Source: CAYUAI01 sp964442745 (lineage in GTDB: Bacteria > Pseudomonadota > Gammaproteobacteria > S012-40). Taken from it: a DNA stretch of 34,829 nucleotides. The notes under the pieces were generated by a model. The model did no database searches. It saw only the letters and a list, made by a program, of their open reading frames with translations, and was not told where the DNA came from. The stretch's first letter is position 1; the number at the start of each line of letters is the position of its first letter. Of this stretch, positions 9,225 to 17,544 are shown piece by piece. The position numbers were made by a program, and so were the translations under genes. The stretch is from positions 1 through 34,829 of the forward strand of contig CAYUAI010000041.1 in NCBI GenBank assembly GCA_964442745.1. The letters run 5' to 3'.

Positions 9225-9663
9225 CTCATATTCCTAAATATAATCGGTGTCATTGGTGTCACAAGCGGCAGTAGCATAGCATATTTTTTGCTGTGCGAGC
9301 AGTGGGTTTAGAGGGAAAACATTATAAAATCAAAGTCATTTTATCTATTTACTAAGAATTGGGTTGCGGCGTCGATGGTTGATGATGACGAATTGGTGAA
9401 ATAGATGCATCCTTATTGTCTCATACTAAATGCCTTGGGTGTGTCTGGGGTTTTTGGAGGGTGGTCAAAATGACAAATTCTCCATTGTTTAGCCTACCTT
9501 GGCTTTCCTGGTCGGTGATTATCGCAGAGCGGCGAGACATCGGTTTAATAAAAAATAGTCGCACTCTTTTCTGACAAGAATTGATAAGGAAAGTGGTGCG
9601 TAGATATCGCCTATATTTCAGGCAGAACAGTGATTTTTGAGTGTTTATTGGGGTGAAGACTGA
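9225..9663. other. gap with no convincing gene
   Basis: About 440 bp between two genes that diverge from it. It must hold both promoters. A minus-strand frame across 9421-9681 starts inside the next gene and has no family features, so I treat it as chance. Confidence 0.35.
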
Positions 9664-11142
9664 ATGATTATTTTTGACCATTATCGTTGTGTTTGCATCA
9701 CATCGGGTTTGTTAGTGTTTTTTTTGTCCACGATCACGTGGGCATCGAATTACCAAGTAAATAATGGCGATGTGAATTGTTCTGATACGCATGGCACCCC
9801 TTTTTGTACCATACGAGCGGCGGTGGAGCACAGTGTGGATGGCGATTCAATTGCCATTTCGGTAGGGCAGTACCCTGGCAACATTGTGATTGATAAAGAC
9901 CTTGAGATACAGGGTTCAGGCGATACTCAAACCATCATTGATGCAGAAAATGCCTCATTTGGGGTTAAAATAAAAGAATTCGCTAAAGTTAGTCTGACGG
10001 GGTTAACGATACAGCATGGGCACTCAGCGCAGGGAGCAGGGATTAGCAATTACGGTCACCTGACGCTTCGTGATTGTGCGATCAAAAATAACGTTGCCAG
10101 CCAAAGTGGCGGTGGTATTTACAATGGTGGTTTAGCTAACGCAACGTTACTCATCACCCATTGTAATATTTTAGGCAATAAAGCTTTAGGTGATGACCGC
10201 TACAATATCAAATATGGGGGAGGCGGCATCTTTAACAATGGTAAGCTGCATATCAGTCACAGTCAAATTGCTCATAACCGAGCGGCTGAAAATGGTGGCG
10301 GAATTTATACTATTTATCGGGGGGAGAAAAAAGTGAGTGAAGCCCAATTAATTCTCACTGAATTGGGTTTTTATGCAGGCTCTACGCGGCACAAACAATT
10401 AGGCTCGAGTGCTAACATTGATGATGTGTCTATCAAAAATAGCAATGTCAGCTATAACCGTGCCGATAATGGTGGAGGCATTGCGGTTCACTCGGTATTG
10501 AGAATGGTCAGTAGTACCATTGATCATAATAAAGCGATGGGCAGTCGTATTTCATCGGGCGGTGGCATCTTCGCACATTTTGATGCGCAATTAGTTTTGT
10601 TAAATATGACAATGAGTGGTAATTATGCAACGGCGCGGGGTGGTGCGCTGCGTTATTATTCTAAAGTGGGTGGAGAAATGGTTAATGTGACGGTGGCTTT
10701 TAACCAGGTCGATCGGCATGGAGAAGGGGCCGGCGTTTTTGTGGTAAATCATGCTGAAGCATTAACAATCAATCACGTGTTAATGGTTAATAATATGGTG
10801 AATAGTCAATGGGGGGCCGATTGTGATGGCGCATTAAATTCTATTGGCTTTAATATGATTGAGGTAGCCGATGGTTGCCGCTTACCCGAGCTTCAAAGTG
10901 ATTTTCTTGGTACCCTAGAAAAACCGCTTGATGTGGCAATTGCACCGCTTGCGGATAATGGAGGAGATACTTTAACCCACCAATTACCGAACGGCAGTAT
11001 CGCTGTTGATGCGGGCAGTATGGATGGTTGCGCTATATTCAAAGGGTTTGTTTTAGCGCAGGACCAACGCGGCGAAAAACGCATTCAGGATGGTAATGGC
11101 GATGGGATTGCCGCGTGTGATATGGGTGCAGTTGAAAAATGA
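9664..11142 (+). CDS. secreted parallel beta-helix protein with choice-of-anchor Q type C-terminus
   Basis: A 492-residue protein. Residues 1-28 form a signal peptide (hydrophobic GLLVFFLSTITWAS). Next is a CSLREA-like start (CTIRAAVEHS) and then many GGGI-type repeats (QSGGGIYNGG, YGGGGIFNNG, ENGGGIYT, DNGGGIAV, SSGGGIFA), which are rungs of a right-handed beta-helix. The C-terminus has the conserved run of choice-of-anchor Q proteins: APLADNGGDTLTHQLPNGS, AVDAG, DQRG and CDMGAVE. Such proteins are exported and probably bind surfaces or polysaccharide; an enzymatic role (for example lyase) is not shown. It has no operon neighbours. A GGGGTGA site precedes the ATG. Confidence 0.85.
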   Translation: MIIFDHYRCVCITSGLLVFFLSTITWASNYQVNNGDVNCSDTHGTPFCTIRAAVEHSVDGDSIAISVGQYPGNIVIDKDLEIQGSGDTQTIIDAENASFGVKIKEFAKVSLTGLTIQHGHSAQGAGISNYGHLTLRDCAIKNNVASQSGGGIYNGGLANATLLITHCNILGNKALGDDRYNIKYGGGGIFNNGKLHISHSQIAHNRAAENGGGIYTIYRGEKKVSEAQLILTELGFYAGSTRHKQLGSSANIDDVSIKNSNVSYNRADNGGGIAVHSVLRMVSSTIDHNKAMGSRISSGGGIFAHFDAQLVLLNMTMSGNYATARGGALRYYSKVGGEMVNVTVAFNQVDRHGEGAGVFVVNHAEALTINHVLMVNNMVNSQWGADCDGALNSIGFNMIEVADGCRLPELQSDFLGTLEKPLDVAIAPLADNGGDTLTHQLPNGSIAVDAGSMDGCAIFKGFVLAQDQRGEKRIQDGNGDGIAACDMGAVEK

Positions 11143-11372
11143 GTCTTGATTTGGCACCGTCATCGTTGTTCTGAGGCGGAATGGGGCATGGAATAACTTC
11201 CTTGTTTGGTGCTCAGATTGGGTTTGTATTGGTTCGTTCTGACGGAGCAAAAGTGCAGGAATAGTTGTTCTATTTCGAGCTTTTGTGATGGAAGAGCGGG
11301 CGAAGACAGGCCGAAGATGAGATGTCAAACGGGGAAGTTATTTCGTGCCCATTCCGGCCGTGCTGAGTGCCT

Positions 11373-12242
11373 TTAAACGTCGTGAACTGGAAAGCCCTTC
11401 TTTTGCATTTGATCTTTTGCTTTTAATGCCGTTTGCGCGACCAGTAAATCTTGTTCCCAAGCATAGGATTTTTCAATGATCGTGGGTGGCTTAACTTTGA
11501 TGTGGTGAAAGTCTTCATTGGCAAAAATCTTAACATGCCTGACTTCCTGGATATTCTCTGTCAAATCAGGCCAGATATTGTGAAATAAATTCTCGGGTCG
11601 AACAATTGACCACTCATCGATCAGTTGGTAGTTTTCCGGTAGGCGCTCACCAAACGCACCGGGAATACCGGTTTGTGGTTCGCCACTGTGTTCGGCTTTA
11701 TGCGCAGAAAAAATATAAATGATAAGCTTGGGTTGTTTGGCGATAATGGTGTCTGTGTCATCTAAGCCCGATGGCATCCACGAGGAAAAAAGTACGTCAA
11801 ACGGTTGATCACTGGTTGCCAAGGTGGTTTCCTGTAATTGGTACCTTTTGGCGTCGTAAAAATTTTCAATTTGATTGGGTTTCTCTTGTGGGTCACGCAA
11901 GCCGTAAACCTTAATCCCTTCAAGTGCGAGCAAAGAACCGATAAATCCGTTGCGGGCATGCACATCACAAATCACAGGATTTTTAGCGACATGGCGCGCA
12001 TAAAGCGCAAACGTGGCGACTTCCTTTTTTAGTGGGTAATAGTGGGCGACGGTTGGTCCGTATTTAGCCGGGTCCCGATCGGCATTGCTAAATACCAGAT
12101 TATGTAACGGCAAGCCTTTAATCCGCTGTTTAAATGAGAGCTCAGGGTCCCATGCCGGGTGTTCTTTTTCTTGAAATGCGATAATTCGGTTAAACATGTC
12201 CTGCGTAAAGGACTCCATATCGCGGAGTATGTCGAAATTCAT
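11373..12242 (-). CDS. uncharacterised protein with a methyltransferase-like segment
   Basis: A 289-residue soluble protein with no signal peptide, and a GAGGG site before the ATG. Residues 89-110 (PVICDVHARNGFIGSLLALEG) resemble the first beta strand and glycine loop of a Rossmann methyltransferase, though the canonical DxGxGxG is not preserved. FDVLFSSWMPSG (148-159) sits where the substrate-loop strand would be. The N-terminal KYGPTVAHYYPLKKEVA could precede such a domain. The loss of two loop glycines leaves SAM binding uncertain. I do not recognise a named family. Confidence 0.6.
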   Translation of the reverse strand: MNFDILRDMESFTQDMFNRIIAFQEKEHPAWDPELSFKQRIKGLPLHNLVFSNADRDPAKYGPTVAHYYPLKKEVATFALYARHVAKNPVICDVHARNGFIGSLLALEGIKVYGLRDPQEKPNQIENFYDAKRYQLQETTLATSDQPFDVLFSSWMPSGLDDTDTIIAKQPKLIIYIFSAHKAEHSGEPQTGIPGAFGERLPENYQLIDEWSIVRPENLFHNIWPDLTENIQEVRHVKIFANEDFHHIKVKPPTIIEKSYAWEQDLLVAQTALKAKDQMQKKGFPVHDV

Positions 12243-12639
12243 GGTTTACCCTCTTTAAAACCTTTGTTTTTAATAAGGAATGGGCGACGTAATAACTTCC
12301 TATTCCTCATGTTGCCAATGAAGTGAACGTGCGATGAGTGTTCGTCTATTATTTTGTTGAGTGTGTTATGTCATCTTTATTAAATGGGAAAACTCTTAAT
12401 GACTGAATAAATCAACATGTTATGGCTGATCGGTTAAGTGGCTTAGGCGGGATTATACCTTAGCTTTGTTTGTATTTTTAGCTTATTATTTTGTTTTGCC
12501 TCATTAGGCGATGAATTATTATCCAAAAAATGCTGGGATAGATCGATGGAATTTAGCTTGTTAATTTTTATGGCTTCACTGGTGAGTGTGACTCTTGGTG
12601 CTGTCGCCATTGTTTTAATTGTGAAGAGTTCACCGTTTT
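12243..12639. other. gap with no convincing gene
   Basis: A minus-strand frame of 73 codons (12443-12664) overlaps the end of the GGDEF-EAL gene and lacks a ribosome-binding site or family signature. An imperfect inverted repeat AGGAAT...ATTCCT (about 12277-12307) lies upstream of the 11373-12242 gene and may be regulatory. Confidence 0.3.
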
Positions 12640-14778
12640 TTAAGTAGGGACGGCTTCTGGCCAAAATGAATGTTGTTCATACAAGGCATAATTGGCATGG
12701 TTGTATTTCAACCAATCAATGACGGCTTCAGAGGCCAGTGGCCGACTAAATAAAAATCCCTGGACGCGATCGCAGCCATGGCCTCGCAGAAAAAATACTT
12801 GTTCGTTCGTTTCAACGCCTTCTGCGATGACATGGAGGTGCAAGCTTTTACCTAAGCCGATGATGGCCTCGGTTAATGCCGCGCCTTCGGGATCTTTGGT
12901 GATATTGCGTACAAAAGATTGGTCGATTTTTAGTGTGTTAATGGGAAATTGCTTTAAATAACTCAACGAGGAGTAACCGGTACCGAAATCATCGACGGAT
13001 AGCTGTACGCCGAGTTCATTGAGTTCACATAACACTGACGTGGCTTGTTCGACATTGTGGGCTAAAAAACTTTCGGTAATCTCCAACTCTAAAAGATGAG
13101 CTGGCAGGCGGCTATGTTTTAAGGTATTGGCCACTAATTCGACGAAATTTCTTTGTTTAAATTGCCGCATGGATAGATTAACGGCAATGCGAACGGGAGG
13201 AAGCCCCTCATCGATTAAATGGCGAGCTTGTAAACAGGCTTGCTGTAATACCCATTCGCCAATGGGAATGATAAGCCCCATTTCTTCGGCAAACGAGATG
13301 AATTCATCGGGGTATAATAAACCGCGTTCTGGGTGACTCCAGCGTAATAAGGCTTCCAAACCAATCACTCGCTGCGTATGCAAATCCATTTGAGGCTGAT
13401 AATGCAATACAAATTCGTTACGGCATAGCGCATGTCTTAGGTCGGTTTCCAAGACTAAATATTCATAGGCTTTATCAATCATGTCTGGGGTATAAAATTG
13501 ATGGTTGTTACGGCCCTTTTCTTTGCAGCGATACATGGCGGTATCGGCATTCTTTAATAGGGTGTGCATGTCTTTTGCATCATCAGGAAAGAGAGTAATA
13601 CCAATACTTGATGAGATCACCACCTCATGGCCATCAAGCTGGAACGGTGGCTCCAGCAAACTTAGCACTTTATCGGCGACCTTTAAGGCATCTTCCCGGC
13701 CATTAATTTTCTCTAATATGATGGTGAACTCATCACCGCCTAAGCGGGCAATAGTGCCATCATTGCGAGCCTCTTTTTTCAGTCGTTTAGCCACTTCGCG
13801 TAGTAGTTGATCACCCGCATGATGTCCTAGACTGTCATTAATATTTTTAAATCGGTCTAAATCGATAAATAACAGTGCCATTTGATTTTTTTGGCGTTGG
13901 GCACGAGCTATTGCACGTCGTAACCGGTCTCTGAATAACGCACGATTGGGTAGTCCGGTTAAGGAGTCGTAGTTGGCCAAATAGAGGAGGCGTTCTTCGG
14001 CTGTTTTACGTTCGGTAATATCTCTTGAGACGGCAATAATCTCATGAACTTTTTTAGTGAAGGGATCAATGATGGTTTGACTTTTGGTTTCTAGCCAAAT
14101 ATAGCAGCCGTCACGTCGGCGTACTCGAAAACAAAAGGTTTCCGGATCCGAGTGGTTGATGAGTTTTGAAAATAATCGTTGTTTGTGCTTAATGTCACTG
14201 GGATGCAGTAATTCAAAAAGTGATTGGCCAATGATTTCGTGAGGTCGATAACCCAAAATACGTTTAATGGATGGAGAGGTATAGCTGCAAATGCCCATCG
14301 GGTTATATTTAGTAATGATATCGGTCGCATATTCCGCGAGCAAGGTATAATGGCGTTGTACTTCTTCAAGTGCGGCTTCGGCTTGTTGTTGTTGAGTTAT
14401 ATCAACACAGACGCCGGAGACACCAATGGTTTTGCCATGATCTTCGATGGCAAGTAACCAAACTTTTAAGGTAATACCATTGATCAGCAGGTTCGTTGTC
14501 ACATTTTCCCCCGCTAAGCATTGATTAATTGCACTGGTAATCGGTGCAAAAACACTGTTCCACTGAAATAATGTTTGGCCAATCAGATCGTTTGCTTTTA
14601 GGTTGATCGTGATCAGTCCGCGCCCGCCAATATCCGTGATTAATCCGTCTTTGTTGACAGTGAAATGGATAATTGGCATGTGGGTGGTGATATGGGTGAA
14701 GGTATTGGATAAGTAGGGAGAGTTGTTGTTACGGGTCGCTGGAAGGGTGGTTAACATTAACTCATGGTTTGCATTCAT
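12640..14778 (-). CDS. PAS-PAS-GGDEF-EAL cyclic-di-GMP regulator
   Basis: A 712-residue cytosolic protein: PAS 1 (about 30-130), PAS 2 (about 142-258, ending in the PAC-like IIAVSRDITERK), GGDEF (about 265-430) and EAL (about 440-695). The synthase signature is intact (LGGDEF, residues 346-351). The usual inhibitory RxxD just before it reads RNDG, so product inhibition may be lost. The EAL domain keeps EALLRW (475-480), EITES, DDFGTGYSS, KIDQSFV and AEGVET, the residues for metal and c-di-GMP hydrolysis, so both activities are possible. There are no membrane segments, so the signal is sensed inside the cell. The ATG at 14778 is preferred because AGGACG precedes it; a TTG 42 bases earlier would also keep the frame. 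Confidence 0.93.
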   Translation of the reverse strand: MNANHELMLTTLPATRNNNSPYLSNTFTHITTHMPIIHFTVNKDGLITDIGGRGLITINLKANDLIGQTLFQWNSVFAPITSAINQCLAGENVTTNLLINGITLKVWLLAIEDHGKTIGVSGVCVDITQQQQAEAALEEVQRHYTLLAEYATDIITKYNPMGICSYTSPSIKRILGYRPHEIIGQSLFELLHPSDIKHKQRLFSKLINHSDPETFCFRVRRRDGCYIWLETKSQTIIDPFTKKVHEIIAVSRDITERKTAEERLLYLANYDSLTGLPNRALFRDRLRRAIARAQRQKNQMALLFIDLDRFKNINDSLGHHAGDQLLREVAKRLKKEARNDGTIARLGGDEFTIILEKINGREDALKVADKVLSLLEPPFQLDGHEVVISSSIGITLFPDDAKDMHTLLKNADTAMYRCKEKGRNNHQFYTPDMIDKAYEYLVLETDLRHALCRNEFVLHYQPQMDLHTQRVIGLEALLRWSHPERGLLYPDEFISFAEEMGLIIPIGEWVLQQACLQARHLIDEGLPPVRIAVNLSMRQFKQRNFVELVANTLKHSRLPAHLLELEITESFLAHNVEQATSVLCELNELGVQLSVDDFGTGYSSLSYLKQFPINTLKIDQSFVRNITKDPEGAALTEAIIGLGKSLHLHVIAEGVETNEQVFFLRGHGCDRVQGFLFSRPLASEAVIDWLKYNHANYALYEQHSFWPEAVPT

Positions 14779-15203
14779 ACAGCCGTCCTGTTTAATCCTT
14801 AATATTGACGAACACATCAATCTTAAATTTGATTGGTGCAGAATAAAATTCGGGTCTGGGGTTTTCTGTCTATGGATGTACTTATTTCATGAAAAGCACA
14901 CGTGCTTCTCCCTGTATTTTTTGCCATGCAATAATTGGGCATATCAAGTTAAAGCTGTTGTGTGGTATTAGCGGTCGACGATATATTGGATCGATAATTT
15001 TTGCTTGATCAGGCGGGTGAGTGTATTTTTTTTTGATAAAAATCAACTGTTTAGTCCAGCGTTTGGCCATGTCTCATGCCGAGGGTAAAATAATTTTTAT
15101 CGGTTGGTAATAAATCATTTCACCCCCCTGATTACATTGCGTAGTATCAGTGGGGAGTCATGAGTGGATTTTGATAGTTGCTAAAGGTGAATTGTGTCAA
15201 AAA
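14779..15203. other. gap between the c-di-GMP gene and yajQ
   Basis: Both flanking genes read leftward, so this holds the promoter of the GGDEF-EAL gene and the end of the yajQ transcript. An imperfect hairpin (15123-15132 with 15146-15155, CCCC-CTGAT/ATCAG-GGGG with one mismatch) lies 50 bp past yajQ. It lacks a U run, so a terminator role is only possible. Confidence 0.35.
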
Positions 15204-15686
15204 TTAGTCTCTGAAATTGACGTACTGCAGTGGCAACGTTAATGTGGATGATTTCAGCATGGCAATGACGGTTTGCAGATCGTCACGGTTTTTCCCTGTC
15301 ACACGTACTTGATCGCCTTGTATGGCCGCTTGAACTTTGAGTTTTTTTTCTTTGACTTGCTTGATGATATTTCTCCCGATATCTTTATCTATTCCTTGAC
15401 AAACGATAAATTTTTGACGTATTAGCATGCCCCTTTTTTCCATATTTTTGGCATCTAGGCTACTGATGTCAATACCACGGGTCGCCAGTTTTTCATATAA
15501 AATATTGGTTATTTGATCGATTTGGAATTCACTGTTACCCGTGAGTAGGATTTCGGTCTCGTTTTGTTCTATTTTCGCTGGGCTGCCTTTAAAGTCATAG
15601 CGTTGATTGATTTCTCGATGCGTTTGATTGATGGCGTTTTGTAACTCGTGCATGTCGACTTTAGAAACAATATCAAAAGATGGCAT
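15204..15686 (-). CDS. yajQ: YajQ family nucleotide-binding protein
   Basis: A 160-residue protein of normal YajQ (DUF520) length, with the family start MPSFDIVSKVDMHELQNAI, the RYDFKGS segment and the C-terminal LPLQYVNFRD. YajQ-type proteins bind nucleotides (ATP/GTP/tRNA in early work, cyclic di-GMP for some homologues). Its position beside a GGDEF-EAL gene, read in the same direction, is suggestive but the 425-bp gap argues against one operon. GGAG is well spaced before the ATG. Confidence 0.95.
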   Translation of the reverse strand: MPSFDIVSKVDMHELQNAINQTHREINQRYDFKGSPAKIEQNETEILLTGNSEFQIDQITNILYEKLATRGIDISSLDAKNMEKRGMLIRQKFIVCQGIDKDIGRNIIKQVKEKKLKVQAAIQGDQVRVTGKNRDDLQTVIAMLKSSTLTLPLQYVNFRD

Positions 15687-16038
15687 ATTTATTCTCCTGG
15701 GTAGATGGTGATCATGGTTGGCTTTATCATGGGAGGGGAATGAGTTTTAAAAAGAGAGATATTAAAAGTGATTTGATCACTGAAGGTCAATTACTCAATG
15801 GGTTTTTTTGAACTAAATTGGAGATAAAAAGTACAAATAAACTGGACTGGCAGGTTGCTATGAGCGAATCAAGCTTGACGATCAAATAAATTGATTCAAG
15901 CGGTTTTCATAACATTTGACATGGAAATCTGTTTGTTCTGTCGTGAGAACAATCAATTTCCACTAAGGCTTGGCAAATCATTGACTTAGTCTGTACTATG
16001 ATATTTATCTTATTTTGATTTGATGCCGGAGATAAACA
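15687..16038. promoter_or_regulatory. divergent promoter region with an imperfect hairpin
   Basis: This region separates yajQ (leftward) from the NrfJ-like gene (rightward). An inverted repeat at 15922-15928/15956-15962 (TGGAAAT/ATTTCCA), with an inner stem at 15933-15939/15946-15952 (TTGTTCT/AGAACAA), could form a hairpin or a protein-binding site. A TTGACT at 15981-15986 is a possible -35, but no well-spaced -10 follows. Confidence 0.35.
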
Positions 16039-16428
16039 ATGGGTAAACAATGGGTGATGAAAGGGGTTATTGTCAGTGCTATTATAATGAGTGGTACGGC
16101 ATTCGCTGAGATTAGTGATGGCTTGGGGGGAGTCATTAAGAATAATATTCAGCCCACCGCAAAAACCGTCGTACCAATAACGGCTCCGGCGATGGCCGTT
16201 GGCAACCAGGGTAAAGTGATCTCCATCATGACCGGGTCAGGTTATAGTTATTTAGAGTTGGAGTCAAACAACCAAAAATTTTGGATTGCAGGGACCAAAG
16301 TAACGGCGAAGGAAGGGGATACCGTACAATTTGAACAAAGTGTGGTGATGAACGGATTTGTTAGCAAGACTTTGAATAAAACATTTGATCAGATTATCTT
16401 CGCATCCTCGGTGAACGTGCTTAAATGA
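16039..16428 (+). CDS. NrfJ-like periplasmic OB-fold protein
   Basis: A 129-residue protein with a signal peptide (residues 1-23, ending TAFA) and a C-terminal domain from about residue 55. That domain has the pattern GKVISIMTGSGYSYLELES, FWIAGTKV, GDTVQF, and NGFVSKTLNKTFDQIIFAS. It matches what I remember of small NrfJ-related/cytochrome-associated periplasmic proteins. Those are small beta-barrel proteins of unclear role, often near respiratory genes, but no cytochrome gene is visible here. GGAG precedes the ATG. The next gene begins 73 bp downstream on the same strand. Confidence 0.6.
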   Translation: MGKQWVMKGVIVSAIIMSGTAFAEISDGLGGVIKNNIQPTAKTVVPITAPAMAVGNQGKVISIMTGSGYSYLELESNNQKFWIAGTKVTAKEGDTVQFEQSVVMNGFVSKTLNKTFDQIIFASSVNVLK

Positions 16429-16501
16429 AATCTCAATTCCTTAGCATGAATCATTTTCAGCCGTTTTTTAGTTGGCATTTTTTTCTCATGAGGTGATGCT
16501 A

Positions 16502-17164
16502 ATGAACAATGAACATATCGATTCTGAGCTTAAAGAACAAGCGAAACAAGCGGCGAATAATGATGACGTTGATTTGAGAGAATTAGTGCGTGATATCACG
16601 ATACAAGCGTTGACCAAGCAGCAGCTTGACAGTGAAGGCACTAAGCGCGTGATACATTCTGTGGTTGGTGGTATTGCCGAGGGGCTGGAAAAGCAAAAAA
16701 GTACGCTGGAAGTGAATTTAAAAACTGCACTTAAAGGGGTGGATGATGCGCTGGGGAAAACGGCTCAAGCCTCAAAATTAGCGATTGAAGAAGTGTATGG
16801 AAAAACGAGTGATTTTGCAGAAAATGACTTGAAAAATGCGATTCAAGACTTAGCTTCACTCGAAGATCTTTTTATCGATAGTATTAATGTGGTTAGCCGA
16901 CAAACCAACCATTTAGCACGAACGGTATTCACCGACCTGGTGGTGCATTTTCAAAACTCAGGGACTGAAGTGGGGCGTCAGACACTGTCGGCCGTCACGG
17001 AACTACGTCAAGAATTAATGAATGCGGGTCGAGAAAGCGTGACAAGCGCTATGGAGGCAGGTAAGCAGATGAGTCAACAACTCGCCTGCATTACTAGTGG
17101 TATTTTAGCCGGTATGGCAGAGACCTTATCAAAAAAACCCCAATCGAATGCAAGGGAAAAATAA
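16502..17164 (+). CDS. helical protein resembling DUF6781
   Basis: A 220-residue, largely alpha-helical, soluble protein. It begins ELKEQAKQAANNDDVDLRELVRDITIQAL and has KRVIHSVVGGIAEGLEKQK and LKNAIQDLASLEDLFI; this order matches what I recall as DUF6781. The alanine- and glutamine-rich helical character also recalls phasin-like proteins, so that is the alternative. The ATG at 16502 is chosen because AGGTGA lies at 16491-16496; upstream in-frame ATGs at 16472 and 16496 lack spaced sites. It is probably co-transcribed with the NrfJ-like gene. Function unknown. Confidence 0.55.
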   Translation: MNNEHIDSELKEQAKQAANNDDVDLRELVRDITIQALTKQQLDSEGTKRVIHSVVGGIAEGLEKQKSTLEVNLKTALKGVDDALGKTAQASKLAIEEVYGKTSDFAENDLKNAIQDLASLEDLFIDSINVVSRQTNHLARTVFTDLVVHFQNSGTEVGRQTLSAVTELRQELMNAGRESVTSAMEAGKQMSQQLACITSGILAGMAETLSKKPQSNAREK

Positions 17165-17544
17165 ATTTAGCGGGAATCAATGTTAGCGATGGTGGATGGC
17201 AAGTGACTGGGTTAGCCGCGTATGCTATATTTAAAGTGATGCTTTTGTTTTAATTTTAGGCGGAAGCGACGAGCGTGGGGAAGATGGTGATAGTTGATCG
17301 CGAGCGACGTAAATAAAAAGTAAAAACCCATCAGGGTGATAGTTCGTACTGGTTAGCTTGAGCGTTCTAATATTCCCCAAATACACGTTGAATGGTAATG
17401 AATTATACATGCTCGTATGTGCCGCTTAAAGCATGTCAAAAATACTTAAGACGCTGTTTTAAAAATGTGCCCGATGAAACATGTTATACTCAGCAGGGTA
17501 TATTAAGACAGATGCTTAACATATATGTCAAGGAGGATCCCCTA
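17165..17544. other. gap with leader of the HAF-repeat gene
   Basis: No convincing gene. The frame of the next gene is open back to 17392, but the resulting 51 residues (cysteine- and lysine-rich) are unlike a signal peptide and lie before a perfect AGGAGG, so they are probably untranslated. The region must hold that gene's promoter. Confidence 0.4.

Noticed and set aside
9421..9681. 86-codon minus-strand frame
   Set aside because: It starts inside the beta-helix gene and has no motif or initiation signal.
12443..12664. 73-codon minus-strand frame overlapping the end of the GGDEF-EAL gene
   Set aside because: No ribosome-binding site, no family features, and it overlaps the end of a real gene.
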